Shown one piece after another: positions 31,439-39,918 of a DNA stretch of 64,000 bases. The notes beneath the pieces are model-generated. The model was not told where the DNA came from. It made no database searches and was given only the letters and a program-made list of their open reading frames with translations. Both the position numbers and the translations under genes were made by a program. The first letter of the stretch is position 1. The number at the start of each line of letters is the position of its first letter. The stretch is from assembly GCF_016793225.1 (NCBI RefSeq), contig NZ_JAEUMN010000022.1, positions 49,450 through 113,449 on the forward strand. Direction: 5' to 3'. The stretch comes from Phenylobacterium sp. Lineage in GTDB: Bacteria > Pseudomonadota > Alphaproteobacteria > Caulobacterales > Caulobacteraceae.

Positions 31439-32034
31439 ACCCGGAGCTCGCCCGAGGCGACGCGCCGCAGGGTCTCGACGAAGAAGCCCGGCTCGAGCGC
31501 CTTCACGCGCGCCTCCAGCGACGCGGCCGTGTCGCCCGGAAGCACCGGGACGCTGCGCCGGGCCAGCTCGGGCCCATGATCGTAGATCTCGTCCACGCCG
31601 TGGACGACGATGGCGCTCTCGGGAACGCCGGCCGAGATCACCGCCTGGTGCACGCGGGCCCCGTACATCCCCTCCCCGCCGAACCGGGGCAGGGGTCCGG
31701 GGTGGATGTTGAGGATGCGCCCGGCGAACCGCCCGAGCGTCTGCGGGCCCAGCCGGCGCAGATAGCCGGAGAGCACGATCAGCTCGACCCCTGCGTCTGC
31801 GAGCGCCTCGGCCAGCCGTGCGTCGGCGCCCCCGGGGTCAGCCACCGTGGGAATGCACAGGAAGGGGACCCCCTTCTCCGCCGCCCAGGCGAAGGCCGCG
31901 CAGTCCTTCTTGTTGCTCACCAGCAGTCGCGCCTCGGCGTCGAGTTCGCCTGCGCCGATGGCGTCCACGATGGCCTCGGCGCTGGACCCGTTCCCCGAGG
32001 CCAGGAACCCCAACCTGAGCCGCCGCGCGCTCAC
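31435..32034 (-). CDS. purN: Phosphoribosylglycinamide formyltransferase-like protein (PurN family)
   Basis: Formyltransferase-fold enzyme of 199 residues; PurN transfers a formyl group from 10-formyl-THF to GAR in purine synthesis. N-terminal FLASGNGSSAEAI, VSNKKDC, LSGYLRRLG; the catalytic Asn-His are in ILNIHPGPLP and the Asp in EIYDHGPELA. The GGEGMYGARVHQAV loop is a variant seen in some phyla, unlike the PGLHTHxxA of E. coli. It lacks a purM neighbour, so it may be the only purN or a second formyltransferase. GTG start overlaps the metallohydrolase stop (GTGA). Confidence 0.83.
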   Translation of the reverse strand: MSARRLRLGFLASGNGSSAEAIVDAIGAGELDAEARLLVSNKKDCAAFAWAAEKGVPFLCIPTVADPGGADARLAEALADAGVELIVLSGYLRRLGPQTLGRFAGRILNIHPGPLPRFGGEGMYGARVHQAVISAGVPESAIVVHGVDEIYDHGPELARRSVPVLPGDTAASLEARVKALEPGFFVETLRRVASGELRV

Positions 32035-32843
32035 GGCGTCGCCAGGTCATGGATGAAGCTGAGGCCGTCGTAGGCCGGCTCGACGCCCGGCGGCAGCTCT
32101 GCGACCAGCTGGGCGTAGTCCATGTCGATGTGCATGTTCGTCAGGATCGCGCGCCGCGGCCGCGCCCGTGCGATCCACTCCAGGGCGCGATCCAGATGGG
32201 CGTGGGTCGGGTGAGGACGGCGGCGGAGCGCGTCCACGATCCACACGTCCAGCCCCTCCAGCGCGGCGAAGGCGGCGTCGTCCAGGTCGACCACGTCGCT
32301 CGAATACGCCACGTCGCCGAACCGGTAGCCGACCGAGCGGACGCCGCCGTGATCCTGGTCGAAGGTGCGCACCGGGATCGCGCCCGACGGGCCGTCCACC
32401 TGCCAGGGCGCGCCGTGGTCCGGGATCAGCCGCCGCTCGCAGATGGCGGGATAGCCGCCCTCCCCCTCGAAGATGTAGCCGAACCGCCGCATCATGGTCC
32501 GGTCGGTGGCCGCATCCATCCAGCAGGGGATCCGCGCCTGCTGGCGCAGGAAGAAGGCGCGCACGTCGTCCAGCCCGTGGACCTGGTCGGCGTGGTCGTG
32601 GGTCAGGAGCACCGCGTCGCAGCGCGTCATGCCGGCCCGGGCGGTCTGGATCCGCAGTTCCGGCGAGGCGTCGACCAGCGCCGTCGTTTCGCGCCCCTCC
32701 CCCACCCGCTTGACCAGCAGCGAGCAGCGGGTGCGGAAGTTCTTCGGCTCGGCCGGGTCGCAGATTCCCCAGTCGCCGTCCGCCCGCGGAACGCCGCCCG
32801 AGGAGCCGCAGCCCAGGATGGTGATCTCCAGGCGGCCGGTCAT
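32031..32843 (-). CDS. Metallo-beta-lactamase-fold phosphodiesterase (PhnP-like)
   Basis: 270 residues. GCGSSGGVPRADGDWGICDP at the N-terminus and the metal motif THDHADQVHGLDD are typical of PhnP/RNase Z-type phosphodiesterases. Further ligands are in FDQDHG, YSSDVVDLDD and HPTHAHLD. This member is a standard neighbour of tatD and holB in alphaproteobacteria and may act on cyclic nucleotides or other phosphodiesters; the substrate is unproven. Its start overlaps the tatD stop and its stop overlaps the purN start, by 4 bases each. Confidence 0.92.
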   Translation of the reverse strand: MTGRLEITILGCGSSGGVPRADGDWGICDPAEPKNFRTRCSLLVKRVGEGRETTALVDASPELRIQTARAGMTRCDAVLLTHDHADQVHGLDDVRAFFLRQQARIPCWMDAATDRTMMRRFGYIFEGEGGYPAICERRLIPDHGAPWQVDGPSGAIPVRTFDQDHGGVRSVGYRFGDVAYSSDVVDLDDAAFAALEGLDVWIVDALRRRPHPTHAHLDRALEWIARARPRRAILTNMHIDMDYAQLVAELPPGVEPAYDGLSFIHDLATP

Positions 32844-33616
32844 GGGCGCGGGATCCGGTCGAAAAGGTCGAAGAAGGCGTCGGTCGTCCGCTGCTCGGCC
32901 GCCTCCAGGCTCCAGCCGCGCACCTCGGCCAGCTTCGCCAGCACATGGCCCACATAGGCCGGCTCGTTGCGGCGGCCGCGGTGCGGGACCGGGGCCAGAT
33001 AGGGGCAATCCGTCTCCACGATGATCCGGTCCGCCGGCATGTCGCGGATCACCGCGCGCACATCCTCGGCGGCCTTGAACGTGGCGATCCCGGACACCGA
33101 GAACCAGGCGCCGAGGGCCGCGCAGCGGCGCGCGAGCTCCGCGCCCGAGGTGTAGCAGTGCATCAGCAGGCGGAACGGCCCGCGCGCGTACTCCGTCTCC
33201 AGGATCTCGCCCATGACCGCGTCGGCCTCGCGGGTGTGGACGACCAGCGGCAGGCCGGTCTCGCGCGCGGCCTCCACGTGGACGCGGAACACCCTGGCCT
33301 GGATGTCGCGAGGACTGAGGTCGTAGTGGAAGTCCAGGCCGCACTCCCCGATGCCGACCACGCGCGGATCGGCCGCCATGCGCACCAGCGTGGCGGCGGA
33401 AAGGTCGGGATCCTCCTTCGCCTCGTGCGGGTGCGTGCCCACCGTGCACCAGATGTCGGAATGGTCGGCGAGCGCGCGCACCGCGGGGAAGTTCGACACC
33501 CGGTCCGAGATGTTGACCATCAGCTGCACGCCGGCGGCGCGCGCCCGGGCGATCACCGCGTCGCGGTCCTCATCGAACTGCGGGGCGTGCAGGTTGACGT
33601 GGCTGTCTATCAGCAT
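32840..33616 (-). CDS. tatD: TatD-family metal-dependent deoxyribonuclease
   Basis: Amidohydrolase-fold nuclease of 258 residues. Metal ligands are visible as DSHVNLH (usually HxH, here D-S-H-V-N: the second His is Asn), GECGLDFHY, VVHTREAD, MHCYTSG and ETDCPYLAP. TatD proteins are 3'-5' exonucleases or D-aminoacyl-tRNA deacylase-like enzymes involved in DNA repair and protein quality control. The start at 33616 (MLIDSHV) is chosen because 43 upstream residues are non-conserved. It follows holB after 20 bases in the tmk-holB-tatD unit. Confidence 0.93.
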   Translation of the reverse strand: MLIDSHVNLHAPQFDEDRDAVIARARAAGVQLMVNISDRVSNFPAVRALADHSDIWCTVGTHPHEAKEDPDLSAATLVRMAADPRVVGIGECGLDFHYDLSPRDIQARVFRVHVEAARETGLPLVVHTREADAVMGEILETEYARGPFRLLMHCYTSGAELARRCAALGAWFSVSGIATFKAAEDVRAVIRDMPADRIIVETDCPYLAPVPHRGRRNEPAYVGHVLAKLAEVRGWSLEAAEQRTTDAFFDLFDRIPRP

Positions 33617-33636
33617 CGGCGGTTCGGGCCGTCTCC

Positions 33637-34638
33637 CTAGGTCCGGGCGGCCTGGCGCAGCTCGGCCAGCGCGGTGAACAGCGCGTCGGCGCGATCCAGG
33701 TTCAACCCGTCCACCTCGCGCGGCAGGCGCTGGAGCGTCTCCCACGCCGCGGCCCAGCGATCAAGGTCGCCGATCCCCTGAGCGGCGCGGTCCTTCGCCA
33801 GGGCATGCACGCGGTCCGCGAGACGGTCGAACAGCAGGGCGAACCGCGCCGGCCCCTCTCCGCCGCGGAACCCTTCGGCCAGCGACAGCGCCCGCGTCTC
33901 GTCGACGTTCGGCAGGTCCGCCAGCAGTTCGCGCGCCGCGTCGTCCATCGCCAGCGCCTCGGCGGCCGCCAGCTGCAGCGCGCGGCCGGGGGCGCCCTCG
34001 GCCATCCGCGACAGGCGCAGCGACTCCTCGACGTTCACCTGGGCGTGGGCGCGGACGAACGCCGCGGACTCCTCCAGCTCGAGCGTGCGGAAGGCGAGCC
34101 GGCGGCAACGCGAACGGATCGTGGGCAGGAGGCGTCCGGGCGCATGCGAGACCATCAGCAGCACGCCGCGCGGCGGCGGCTCTTCCAGGGTCTTCAGGAT
34201 GGCGTTGGCGGCGTTGACGTTCAGGTCGTCGGCGGCGTCGATAATCGCCACCCGGTGCGGGGCCGCCGCCGGCGACTTCGAGAAGAACTCGGCCAGCTTG
34301 CGGGCGTCGTCCACCGGGATCAGCCGCCGGGCCTTGCCGTCGGGGCCCTCGCGCTCCAGCACCATCAGGTCCGGGTGGCTGCGCGCTGCCACCTGCCGGC
34401 AGACCGGGTGCTCGGGGTCCGAGGCCAGCAGGCCATGGTCCGGATCGGGGGCCGCGCCCAGCAGCCGGCGCGCCGCGCGGTAGGCGAAGGTCGCCTTGCC
34501 GACCCCCATGGGCCCGGTCAGCAGCCAGGCGTGATGCAGTCGTCCCCGGCTGCGCGCGTCCTCGAACGCGGCCTCGGCGGCCTCCTGGCCCTGCAGCGTG
34601 AACACCTCGCGCGGATGCGGAACGTCCAGCTCAGCCAT
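33637..34638 (-). CDS. holB: DNA polymerase III subunit delta prime
   Basis: Clamp-loader subunit of 333 residues. AAA+ ATPase-like fold with GPMGVGKATFAYRAA at the P-loop, TLEEPPPRGVLLMVSH, and RLLPTIRSRCRRLAF (the SRC arginine-finger motif). The zinc-binding four-cysteine module of E. coli delta prime is largely absent: only one Cys remains in HPVCRQVA. The start overlaps the tmk stop region by 8 bases. tmk-holB is a conserved replication pair. Confidence 0.94.
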   Translation of the reverse strand: MAELDVPHPREVFTLQGQEAAEAAFEDARSRGRLHHAWLLTGPMGVGKATFAYRAARRLLGAAPDPDHGLLASDPEHPVCRQVAARSHPDLMVLEREGPDGKARRLIPVDDARKLAEFFSKSPAAAPHRVAIIDAADDLNVNAANAILKTLEEPPPRGVLLMVSHAPGRLLPTIRSRCRRLAFRTLELEESAAFVRAHAQVNVEESLRLSRMAEGAPGRALQLAAAEALAMDDAARELLADLPNVDETRALSLAEGFRGGEGPARFALLFDRLADRVHALAKDRAAQGIGDLDRWAAAWETLQRLPREVDGLNLDRADALFTALAELRQAART

Positions 34639-35266
34639 CTGTCGACAGCCGTTCGCGGACGGCCGCCCCGACCGCGGCCTCGACCCCGTCCATGCTGGCC
34701 GCCGCGTCGATGACCACGCACCGGCCGGGCTCGCGGGCGGCGATCTCCAGGAAGGCCGCCCGCAGGCGCTCGTGGAAGGCCGCGCCCTTGGACTCGAAGC
34801 GCATTTCCGCCCCGGCGCGCGCCTGCGCCCGCTGCAGCCCGACCTCCACCGGCAGGTCGAACACGAGGGTCAGGTCCGGCGTCACGTCGGCGATGACGTG
34901 CTTCTCCAGGGCTTCGATGAGCGCCGGGTCCACGCCGCCGGCCGCGCCCTGATAGGCGCGCGTGGAGTCGGCGAACCGGTCGCAGATCACCCAGGCGCCC
35001 CGCTCCAGGGCCGGCTGGATCACCCGCTCCACGTGATCGCGCCGCGCCGCGTACATGAGCAGCGTCTCGGTCATTGGACTCCAGCGGTCGGCGTCGCCCC
35101 GAAGCACCAGGTCGCGGATGCTCTCCGCCCCGGGCGAGCCGCCCGGCTCGCGCGTCGTCAGGACCTCGCGCCCGGTCCGGCCCAGCCGCGCCGCCAGGCG
35201 GACGACCTGGGTGGACTTGCCGGCGCCCTCGCCGCCCTCGAAGGTGATGAACCGACCGCGCGCCAT
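34631..35266 (-). CDS. tmk: Thymidylate kinase
   Basis: Phosphorylates dTMP to dTDP with ATP, 211 residues. P-loop FEGGEGAGKSTQ, the dTMP-binding TREPGGSPGAE with its arginine, DRFADSTRAYQGAAGG, and a LID region near RAQARAGAEMRFE. The usual length and arrangement. First gene of a minus-strand run tmk-holB-tatD-MBL-purN with overlapping or near-overlapping ends. It follows rlpA after about 77 bases. Confidence 0.96.
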   Translation of the reverse strand: MARGRFITFEGGEGAGKSTQVVRLAARLGRTGREVLTTREPGGSPGAESIRDLVLRGDADRWSPMTETLLMYAARRDHVERVIQPALERGAWVICDRFADSTRAYQGAAGGVDPALIEALEKHVIADVTPDLTLVFDLPVEVGLQRAQARAGAEMRFESKGAAFHERLRAAFLEIAAREPGRCVVIDAAASMDGVEAAVGAAVRERLSTDG

Positions 35267-35343
35267 ATGCCGGCCAAATTGGCCGGTTCGGGCGCTTTGT
35301 CCAGAAGCTCCGCGACGCTGAGGCCCGGCGCGCGCGGGCGGGG

Positions 35344-36369
35344 TCAGAAGGTGCGCACGACCCGCGCGTCCGCGAAGCCGAACTCGGCCACGCGGTCGCG
35401 CAGCGCATAGGCGCCGGCCTCGTCCGCGGGCGCGGGCAGGATCACCCGGTACAGCGTCATCCCGTCGGTCGTCTGGATCGGCTCGACCGCCGCCGCGCCC
35501 GCCGCGGACAGCCGGCTGGCGGCCAGCTCTGCGTTGGCCTGGCTCGAGAACGCGCCCGCCTGCACACGCAGGTTCGACGCGGTCGCCATCGCCGCGCGCA
35601 GCGGGGCCGCGCCCGGCGGCGGCGGGATCGGCGTGGACAGGATCTCGCTTCCCGTCACCGGCGCCAGGCCCTGGGTGGTGATGGGCGCCTGCGAGACCGG
35701 GGCGGCGGCGTAGGGCGCGGGGGCTCTCGGCGCGGCGCCGGCGAACTCCAGGGCCGGGTCCGTCCCGGCCCGCGCCGCATAGCGCGCCGGCGTCGCGGCG
35801 GCCGAGGGCATGCGGGTGGGCAGAGCGCCGCCATCGGCGACGCGGTAGCCGTCGGCGGGGCCCAGCAGCGGCGCAGGGCCGACATAGCGCACTCGCACCT
35901 TCGCCAGCCCCGCGCGGTCCATGCCCAGCTGCCTCGCGGCCTCGCGGCTGAGGTCGATGATGCGATTGTCGACGAAGGGCCCGCGATCGTTCACCCGCAC
36001 CACGAGGCGCCGGCCGTTGTCCAGGTTGGTGACCTCCACCATCGACGGCAGCGGCAGGGTCGTGTGCGCCGCCGATACGGCGTTCATGTCGAAGACCTCG
36101 CCGTTCGCTGTGGCCTTCAGGTGGAACGCGTCGCCGTACCAGGACGCGACCCCCACCTGGTCGTAGTCCGGCTGCTCGCGCGGCACGTACCAGACCCCGC
36201 CCACCTGGTACGGCTTGCCGATCTTCCGCTCGCCGCCGCCGGCGCCCGGCGGCAGGTTCGCCTGCCGGCTCGGATACCGCGGCTCCAGCGTGGCGCAGGC
36301 GGCCAGCGAGGCCCCCGCCACCAACAGGATCGCGAGCCGCGCGGTGCGCGAAGGATTGGACGCCGACAT
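35344..36369 (-). CDS. rlpA: RlpA-type septal lipoprotein with SPOR domain
   Basis: Lipoprotein of 341 residues: signal with lipobox LAAC (about residue 25), RlpA double-psi beta-barrel about 70-165 (GVASWYGDAFHLKATANGE, VRVNDRGPFV, RIIDLSREAARQLGM), a Pro/Ala linker, and a C-terminal SPOR domain about 262-341 (RVQAGAFSSQANAELAASRL). The catalytic Asp of lytic transglycosylase RlpA is present in VNDRG. SPOR binds denuded septal glycan, so it probably acts at division. It is the gene just downstream of the tRNA-Ser promoter region, on the opposite strand. Confidence 0.94.
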   Translation of the reverse strand: MSASNPSRTARLAILLVAGASLAACATLEPRYPSRQANLPPGAGGGERKIGKPYQVGGVWYVPREQPDYDQVGVASWYGDAFHLKATANGEVFDMNAVSAAHTTLPLPSMVEVTNLDNGRRLVVRVNDRGPFVDNRIIDLSREAARQLGMDRAGLAKVRVRYVGPAPLLGPADGYRVADGGALPTRMPSAAATPARYAARAGTDPALEFAGAAPRAPAPYAAAPVSQAPITTQGLAPVTGSEILSTPIPPPPGAAPLRAAMATASNLRVQAGAFSSQANAELAASRLSAAGAAAVEPIQTTDGMTLYRVILPAPADEAGAYALRDRVAEFGFADARVVRTF

Positions 36370-36462
36370 GGATGCAGGTCTCCGACTCGGTCGGAATCCT
36401 CGCGGCCGAACCTTGCGGCGTGGTTAACCGTCCGTAGCGGTGGAGCCCCCGCGCCCTTCCCT

Positions 36463-36470
36463 GCTATAGC
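36463..36470 (+). promoter_or_regulatory. -10 element of the tRNA-Ser promoter
   Basis: GCTATAGC matches 7 of 8 bases of the Caulobacter housekeeping -10 consensus GCTANAWC and lies 9 bases before the 5' end of tRNA-Ser. No convincing -35 was found. Confidence 0.5.
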
Positions 36471-36479
36471 GCCCGCGCC

Positions 36480-36569
36480 GGACGGGTGGCCGAGTGGTTT
36501 AAGGCAGCGGTCTTGAAAACCGCCGTGGGTTCACGCCCACCGTGGGTTCGAATCCCACCCCGTCCGCCA
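36480..36569 (+). tRNA. tRNA-Ser (anticodon TGA)
   Basis: Class II tRNA of 90 bases including an encoded CCA. Acceptor stem GGACGGG pairs with CCCGTCC; discriminator G. D-arm region contains GGCCGAGTGGTTTAAGGC. Anticodon stem GCGGT/ACCGC with loop CTTGAAA gives anticodon TGA, reading UCA and UCG serine codons. The long variable arm (GTGGGTTCACGCCCAC) and T-arm GTGGGTTCGAATCCCAC confirm serine identity. There is a 3' neighbour TPR gene on the opposite strand. Confidence 0.97.
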
Positions 36570-36611
36570 GCAGCTGGACCCGCACGCGCGAGCCCGCCGT
36601 CGGGGGCGCGC

Positions 36612-37934
36612 TCAGTCGAAGGCGTGGGGGTTCATGGCGAGCGCGCGCGTGCGCTCGCGGGCGGCCAGGCGGGGCTCGCCTGCGGCCGCGTAGACCCGCG
36701 AGGCCACGGCGTGGACCGTGGCGGTCTCCCAGCCGCTTCGCAGGACGGGCTCCACGACGTGGCGGGCGTCCGTGGCGCGGCCCGCCGCGAGGAGGGCCTC
36801 GGCCAGCTGGGCCTTGGAGTCGCCGTTCGGGCGCGCCGCGTGGTTGCGTTCGGCGATCTCCAGGGCGCGGATCGCGTCGCCGGCGGCCAGATGGTGGTCC
36901 AGGGCGTGGCCATAGGCGGCCTCGGGCAGAAGCCTCAGCCGCCGCGCCCACTCGGCCCCCGCGCGCGCCCGCCATCCCAGGGCCGCCTGCCGGTCGCCGC
37001 GCTTCAGGGCCAGTTCGCCGAGCGCGTCCATGAACTCCGGATGTCCCGTCCGGCGCACGATGTCGGCGTAGAGCCGCTCGGCGGCGGCCGTCTCGCCCTT
37101 CAGCGCCAGGGTCTCGGCGATGTGCTCCTCGATGACATAGTGGCCGGGGAAGATCGCATCGGCGCGCCGGAAGGCGGCCAGCGCCCGGTCCCACTGGCCG
37201 CGCTCGAGGTCCAGCGCGCCCTTCTGCAGCTCGACCCCGGCCCGGAACTGCGGCGTGGGCGCCGGGTTGGCGTGCAGGGCGGCGTCGAAGAAGCGCTCGG
37301 CCTCGGCCGGTCGTCCGGTCTTCATGAAGTAGACCGCCCATCGGAACGCCGTCCCCGGGCCCGGCTCCACCGCTTCGGCCTGACGGTAGAACGAAGCCGC
37401 ACCCTTCAGGTCGCCGCGGTAGAGGGCGATGTCGCCGCGCAGCAACAGCGCCTCCGCGCGCTCGACGGCGCCCGGCGGCGCGGCGTAGCGCCCGATCGCA
37501 TCGAGCGCCGCCTCGGCGCGATCCAGCCGGTGCAGGCTGAAGTGCAGCGCCGCCTGGGTGAGGTGCGGTCCGGCCCCCGCGGGCGCGAGGGTGAAGGCGC
37601 GGTCCAGCGCGGCCTGCGCGGCCGCGTAGTCGTCGTACGAGCCGGTGAGCTGTGCGCGGGTGACGCGCCGCCGGGCGAGCGTCTCCAGGAAGATCCACTC
37701 CCCCGGCCGCTCGGCCGCCCGGGCCTCTGCGGCGGCGAGGTCGGCGTCGGCGCGCCCGAGGGCTGCGCCGAAGCTCGCGGGGGCCGATGGGACGGTCTGC
37801 CGGACGGCGGGCGGCGGTCGCGGCGAGAGGTCGTGCGCGGGGGCGGTCAGCCGCTGAATCGCGATCACGCTCGCCACCGACAGCACCGGGACAGCCAGCC
37901 AGAGCCAGCGCGGCGAGGCGGCGCTCGCCGTCAT
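36612..37934 (-). CDS. Membrane-anchored TPR protein
   Basis: 440 residues. One N-terminal transmembrane helix (LWLAVPVLSVASVIAI), then a Pro-rich stretch and about ten helical tetratricopeptide-like repeats (for example AAQAALDRAFTLAP, GRPAEAERFFDAALHANP, AERLYADIVRRTG) facing the periplasm. Such proteins are scaffolds. Its stop lies 42 bases from the tRNA. It follows the two DUF4331 genes by 3 bases and is likely their operon partner, which suggests it assembles or localises the exported DUF4331 proteins. Confidence 0.85.
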   Translation of the reverse strand: MTASAASPRWLWLAVPVLSVASVIAIQRLTAPAHDLSPRPPPAVRQTVPSAPASFGAALGRADADLAAAEARAAERPGEWIFLETLARRRVTRAQLTGSYDDYAAAQAALDRAFTLAPAGAGPHLTQAALHFSLHRLDRAEAALDAIGRYAAPPGAVERAEALLLRGDIALYRGDLKGAASFYRQAEAVEPGPGTAFRWAVYFMKTGRPAEAERFFDAALHANPAPTPQFRAGVELQKGALDLERGQWDRALAAFRRADAIFPGHYVIEEHIAETLALKGETAAAERLYADIVRRTGHPEFMDALGELALKRGDRQAALGWRARAGAEWARRLRLLPEAAYGHALDHHLAAGDAIRALEIAERNHAARPNGDSKAQLAEALLAAGRATDARHVVEPVLRSGWETATVHAVASRVYAAAGEPRLAARERTRALAMNPHAFD

Positions 37935-37937
37935 GGC

Positions 37938-38615
37938 CTAAGGGCCCGGCCGCGCGCAGATCGACAGGCCGGCCCTCTGGAAGTCGTCCTGCAGCGCATT
38001 GGCGAGCACGCCGAGGGTCGCCGTGATCTCGTTCACGTACTTCCGCGTCCCGTCGATCCCGGGATTGTCGTCATTGTAGGGGACCTTGGCGCTGCTTCCG
38101 ATCAGCGCGGTCGCGATGGCCGGCATGCCCATGCGGTCCACCTGCACATAGGCCGAGACCGGATCGGTCCGGAAGATGAAGTTCGACCCTCCGGCCGGGG
38201 CCGGAGCCCCTCCATGCGGCGGCGCCAGGTAGGGGAAGTCGGCGCGGAACGGCACGTCGTTCGCCTGCGGGCCGAGGGGAAGCCGGGCGAGCACGCCGGA
38301 ATCGTGCTTGGCCAGGTCGACGAAGATCCACGCCAGGGTGATGTCGATCACGGAGTCCGTCAGGCGGCGGCCGTTCGGAAAGCCCGCGGGCTGGGTGAAA
38401 TCCACCTTGATCGTGTCGGGCACGACGATGTTGGCGACGCTGGGGCGGCCCGGCCCGATCGGCTGGTCGAGACAGTTCTGCACGTTCAGGGGTGCGCCCG
38501 GGGGCGCGGTGGACGGCCGATCGACGATATCGGCGCCGCTGCCGCCGCTGCACGCGGCAAGCGCCAGCGGAAGGGCCAGGATCGCGGTGCGGCGGGCAGC
38601 CGGGCGAGGCATCAT
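37938..38615 (-). CDS. DUF4331-type lipoprotein (C-terminal-half homologue)
   Basis: 225 residues starting with a lipoprotein signal (LALPLALAACSGG, lipobox LAAC). NGRRLTDSVIDITLAW is the conserved C-terminal hallmark of DUF4331. In many bacteria DUF4331 is one protein of about 450-500 residues; here this half is a separate lipoprotein overlapping the preceding half by ATGA. The function of the family is unknown; a possible copper or redox link has been suggested only by context. Two starts (38615, 38612) are one codon apart. Confidence 0.8.
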   Translation of the reverse strand: MMPRPAARRTAILALPLALAACSGGSGADIVDRPSTAPPGAPLNVQNCLDQPIGPGRPSVANIVVPDTIKVDFTQPAGFPNGRRLTDSVIDITLAWIFVDLAKHDSGVLARLPLGPQANDVPFRADFPYLAPPHGGAPAPAGGSNFIFRTDPVSAYVQVDRMGMPAIATALIGSSAKVPYNDDNPGIDGTRKYVNEITATLGVLANALQDDFQRAGLSICARPGP

Positions 38616-39271
38616 TGCAGTTGCCCCCCGAAGCGGGCGCTGGTGGCCCAGATGTTGAGCTCGTTCCCGGTCTCGACCCGGCTGCGGGGGATCTGCAGCA
38701 CCAGCGAGGTGTCGTTGGTCCCGCTGAAGAAGCTGCGCGAGGCGACGAACTGGAGGTTCCCGGTCGAGCGTGTCTCGCGGAACCCCTGCAGGTCGAAGAA
38801 GAAGGGGTCGTCGTAGAGCCCGGCCCGCGCCAGGATGCCGTTGCGCGACAGCGTCGTCTCCACGGGGCCGACCAGGGGCGGACCGCCGTCGGGAAGCCCC
38901 GAGATCTCGATGCCGGAGTTGCCGGAGCTGTCCTGGCCGAACCGGAAGCGGATCGAGATCTCCGGATCGGTCGGGAAGCCTGCGTTGGAGATGTTGATCG
39001 TATAGAGCACGTCGCGGTCGTAGGTGGGCCGTTGCTCCCGGGGCGCCGGTCCCGCGAAGGTCAGCGCGATCACCAGATTGTCGGCCGTGTGCCACACGTA
39101 GACGTCGGCGATGTCCGCCGCCCTGTCCGCCGTGGTGTCGAAGGCCGGATCCGTCCGCGTCGGCGGATCGAGGTGATCCGCGGCGACGGCGCGCCGCTCC
39201 GAAGTCGAGAGTGCGAGGACAGCGGCGGCCATAAGGCCGACGATCCCCGTCGCGCGATGCAACCCGCTCAT
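38612..39271 (-). CDS. DUF4331-type exported protein (N-terminal-half homologue)
   Basis: 219 residues: signal peptide about 1-28 (GLMAAAVLALSTSERRAVA), then the DUF4331 N-terminal signature AADHLDPPTRTDPAFD and ADIADVYVWHTADNLVIALTFAGP. It lacks the C-terminal half, which is encoded by the next gene. The start at 39271 has AGGGGGTTGG upstream; an extended frame to 39469 is rejected. It is the first gene of the three-gene DUF4331/DUF4331/TPR transcript, divergent from the YHS cassette. Confidence 0.8.
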   Translation of the reverse strand: MSGLHRATGIVGLMAAAVLALSTSERRAVAADHLDPPTRTDPAFDTTADRAADIADVYVWHTADNLVIALTFAGPAPREQRPTYDRDVLYTINISNAGFPTDPEISIRFRFGQDSSGNSGIEISGLPDGGPPLVGPVETTLSRNGILARAGLYDDPFFFDLQGFRETRSTGNLQFVASRSFFSGTNDTSLVLQIPRSRVETGNELNIWATSARFGGQLQ

Positions 39272-39453
39272 GAGCCAACCCCCTGGGCGCGATCCTGGAG
39301 GATTTACGTTCGGCGAACAACGGCAGATGAGTCCGGCGCAGGGACGACGATAACCTTTCGGCATGAGCGCCGGGCGCGAGGCGCGGATACCCCATGAGCC
39401 GACCGACGGACGGTCGACCGCCGCAGCGGCGGGGCTCTGGGAGGAACGTCCAC

Positions 39454-39918
39454 TTGCCCAAAACACCAAACCTGACGGCCCTCGCCGCTGCGGCGCTGAT
39501 CGCGCTGGCCGGCGCGGGCGCGCCGACCCTGGCGGCCGCGGCCCCGGAGGTCTACCTGCCCGCCTTCAGCAAGGTGGCGATCGGCGGCTATGACCCGCTG
39601 AGCTACTTCGAAGGCGCCCCTCGGAAGGGGGATCCGAAGCTCGTCGCCACGTTCAAGGGCGCCGAGTACCGCTTCGCCAGCGCCGCCAACCTGGCCCGCT
39701 TCAGGACCAACCCGGCCGCCTATGTCCCGCAGTACGGCGGCTACTGCGCCTGGGCCGTGGCCGGCGGCTACACCGCCAAGAGCGACCCGCTCGCCTGGAA
39801 GGTCGTCGGCGGCAAGCTCTACCTGAACTACGACCAGAAGGTGCAGCAGCGCTGGGCGAAGGACATTCCCGGCAACATCGCCAAGGCCGACCGCAACTGG
39901 CCGGAGGTGCTGCGATGA
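39454..39918 (+). CDS. YHS-domain exported protein
   Basis: 154 residues with TTG start after GGGAGGA. Signal peptide about 1-26 (LTALAAAALIALAGAGAPTLAAA). Mature part: VAIGGYDPLSYFEG, FASAANLARFRTNPAAYVPQYGGYCAWAVAGGY, split here at RTNPAAYV and YGGYCAWAV, a family whose members are sometimes selenoproteins; here the position carries Cys. YHS proteins bind metal ions. First gene of an ATGA-coupled cassette with DoxX, an ATP-grasp-like and an MBL-fold gene. Confidence 0.85.
   Translation: MPKTPNLTALAAAALIALAGAGAPTLAAAAPEVYLPAFSKVAIGGYDPLSYFEGAPRKGDPKLVATFKGAEYRFASAANLARFRTNPAAYVPQYGGYCAWAVAGGYTAKSDPLAWKVVGGKLYLNYDQKVQQRWAKDIPGNIAKADRNWPEVLR

Noticed and set aside
37938-39271. The two DUF4331 genes as one frameshifted pseudogene
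   Set aside because: The second gene has its own lipoprotein signal with lipobox and an ATGA overlap, so a true split is more likely.
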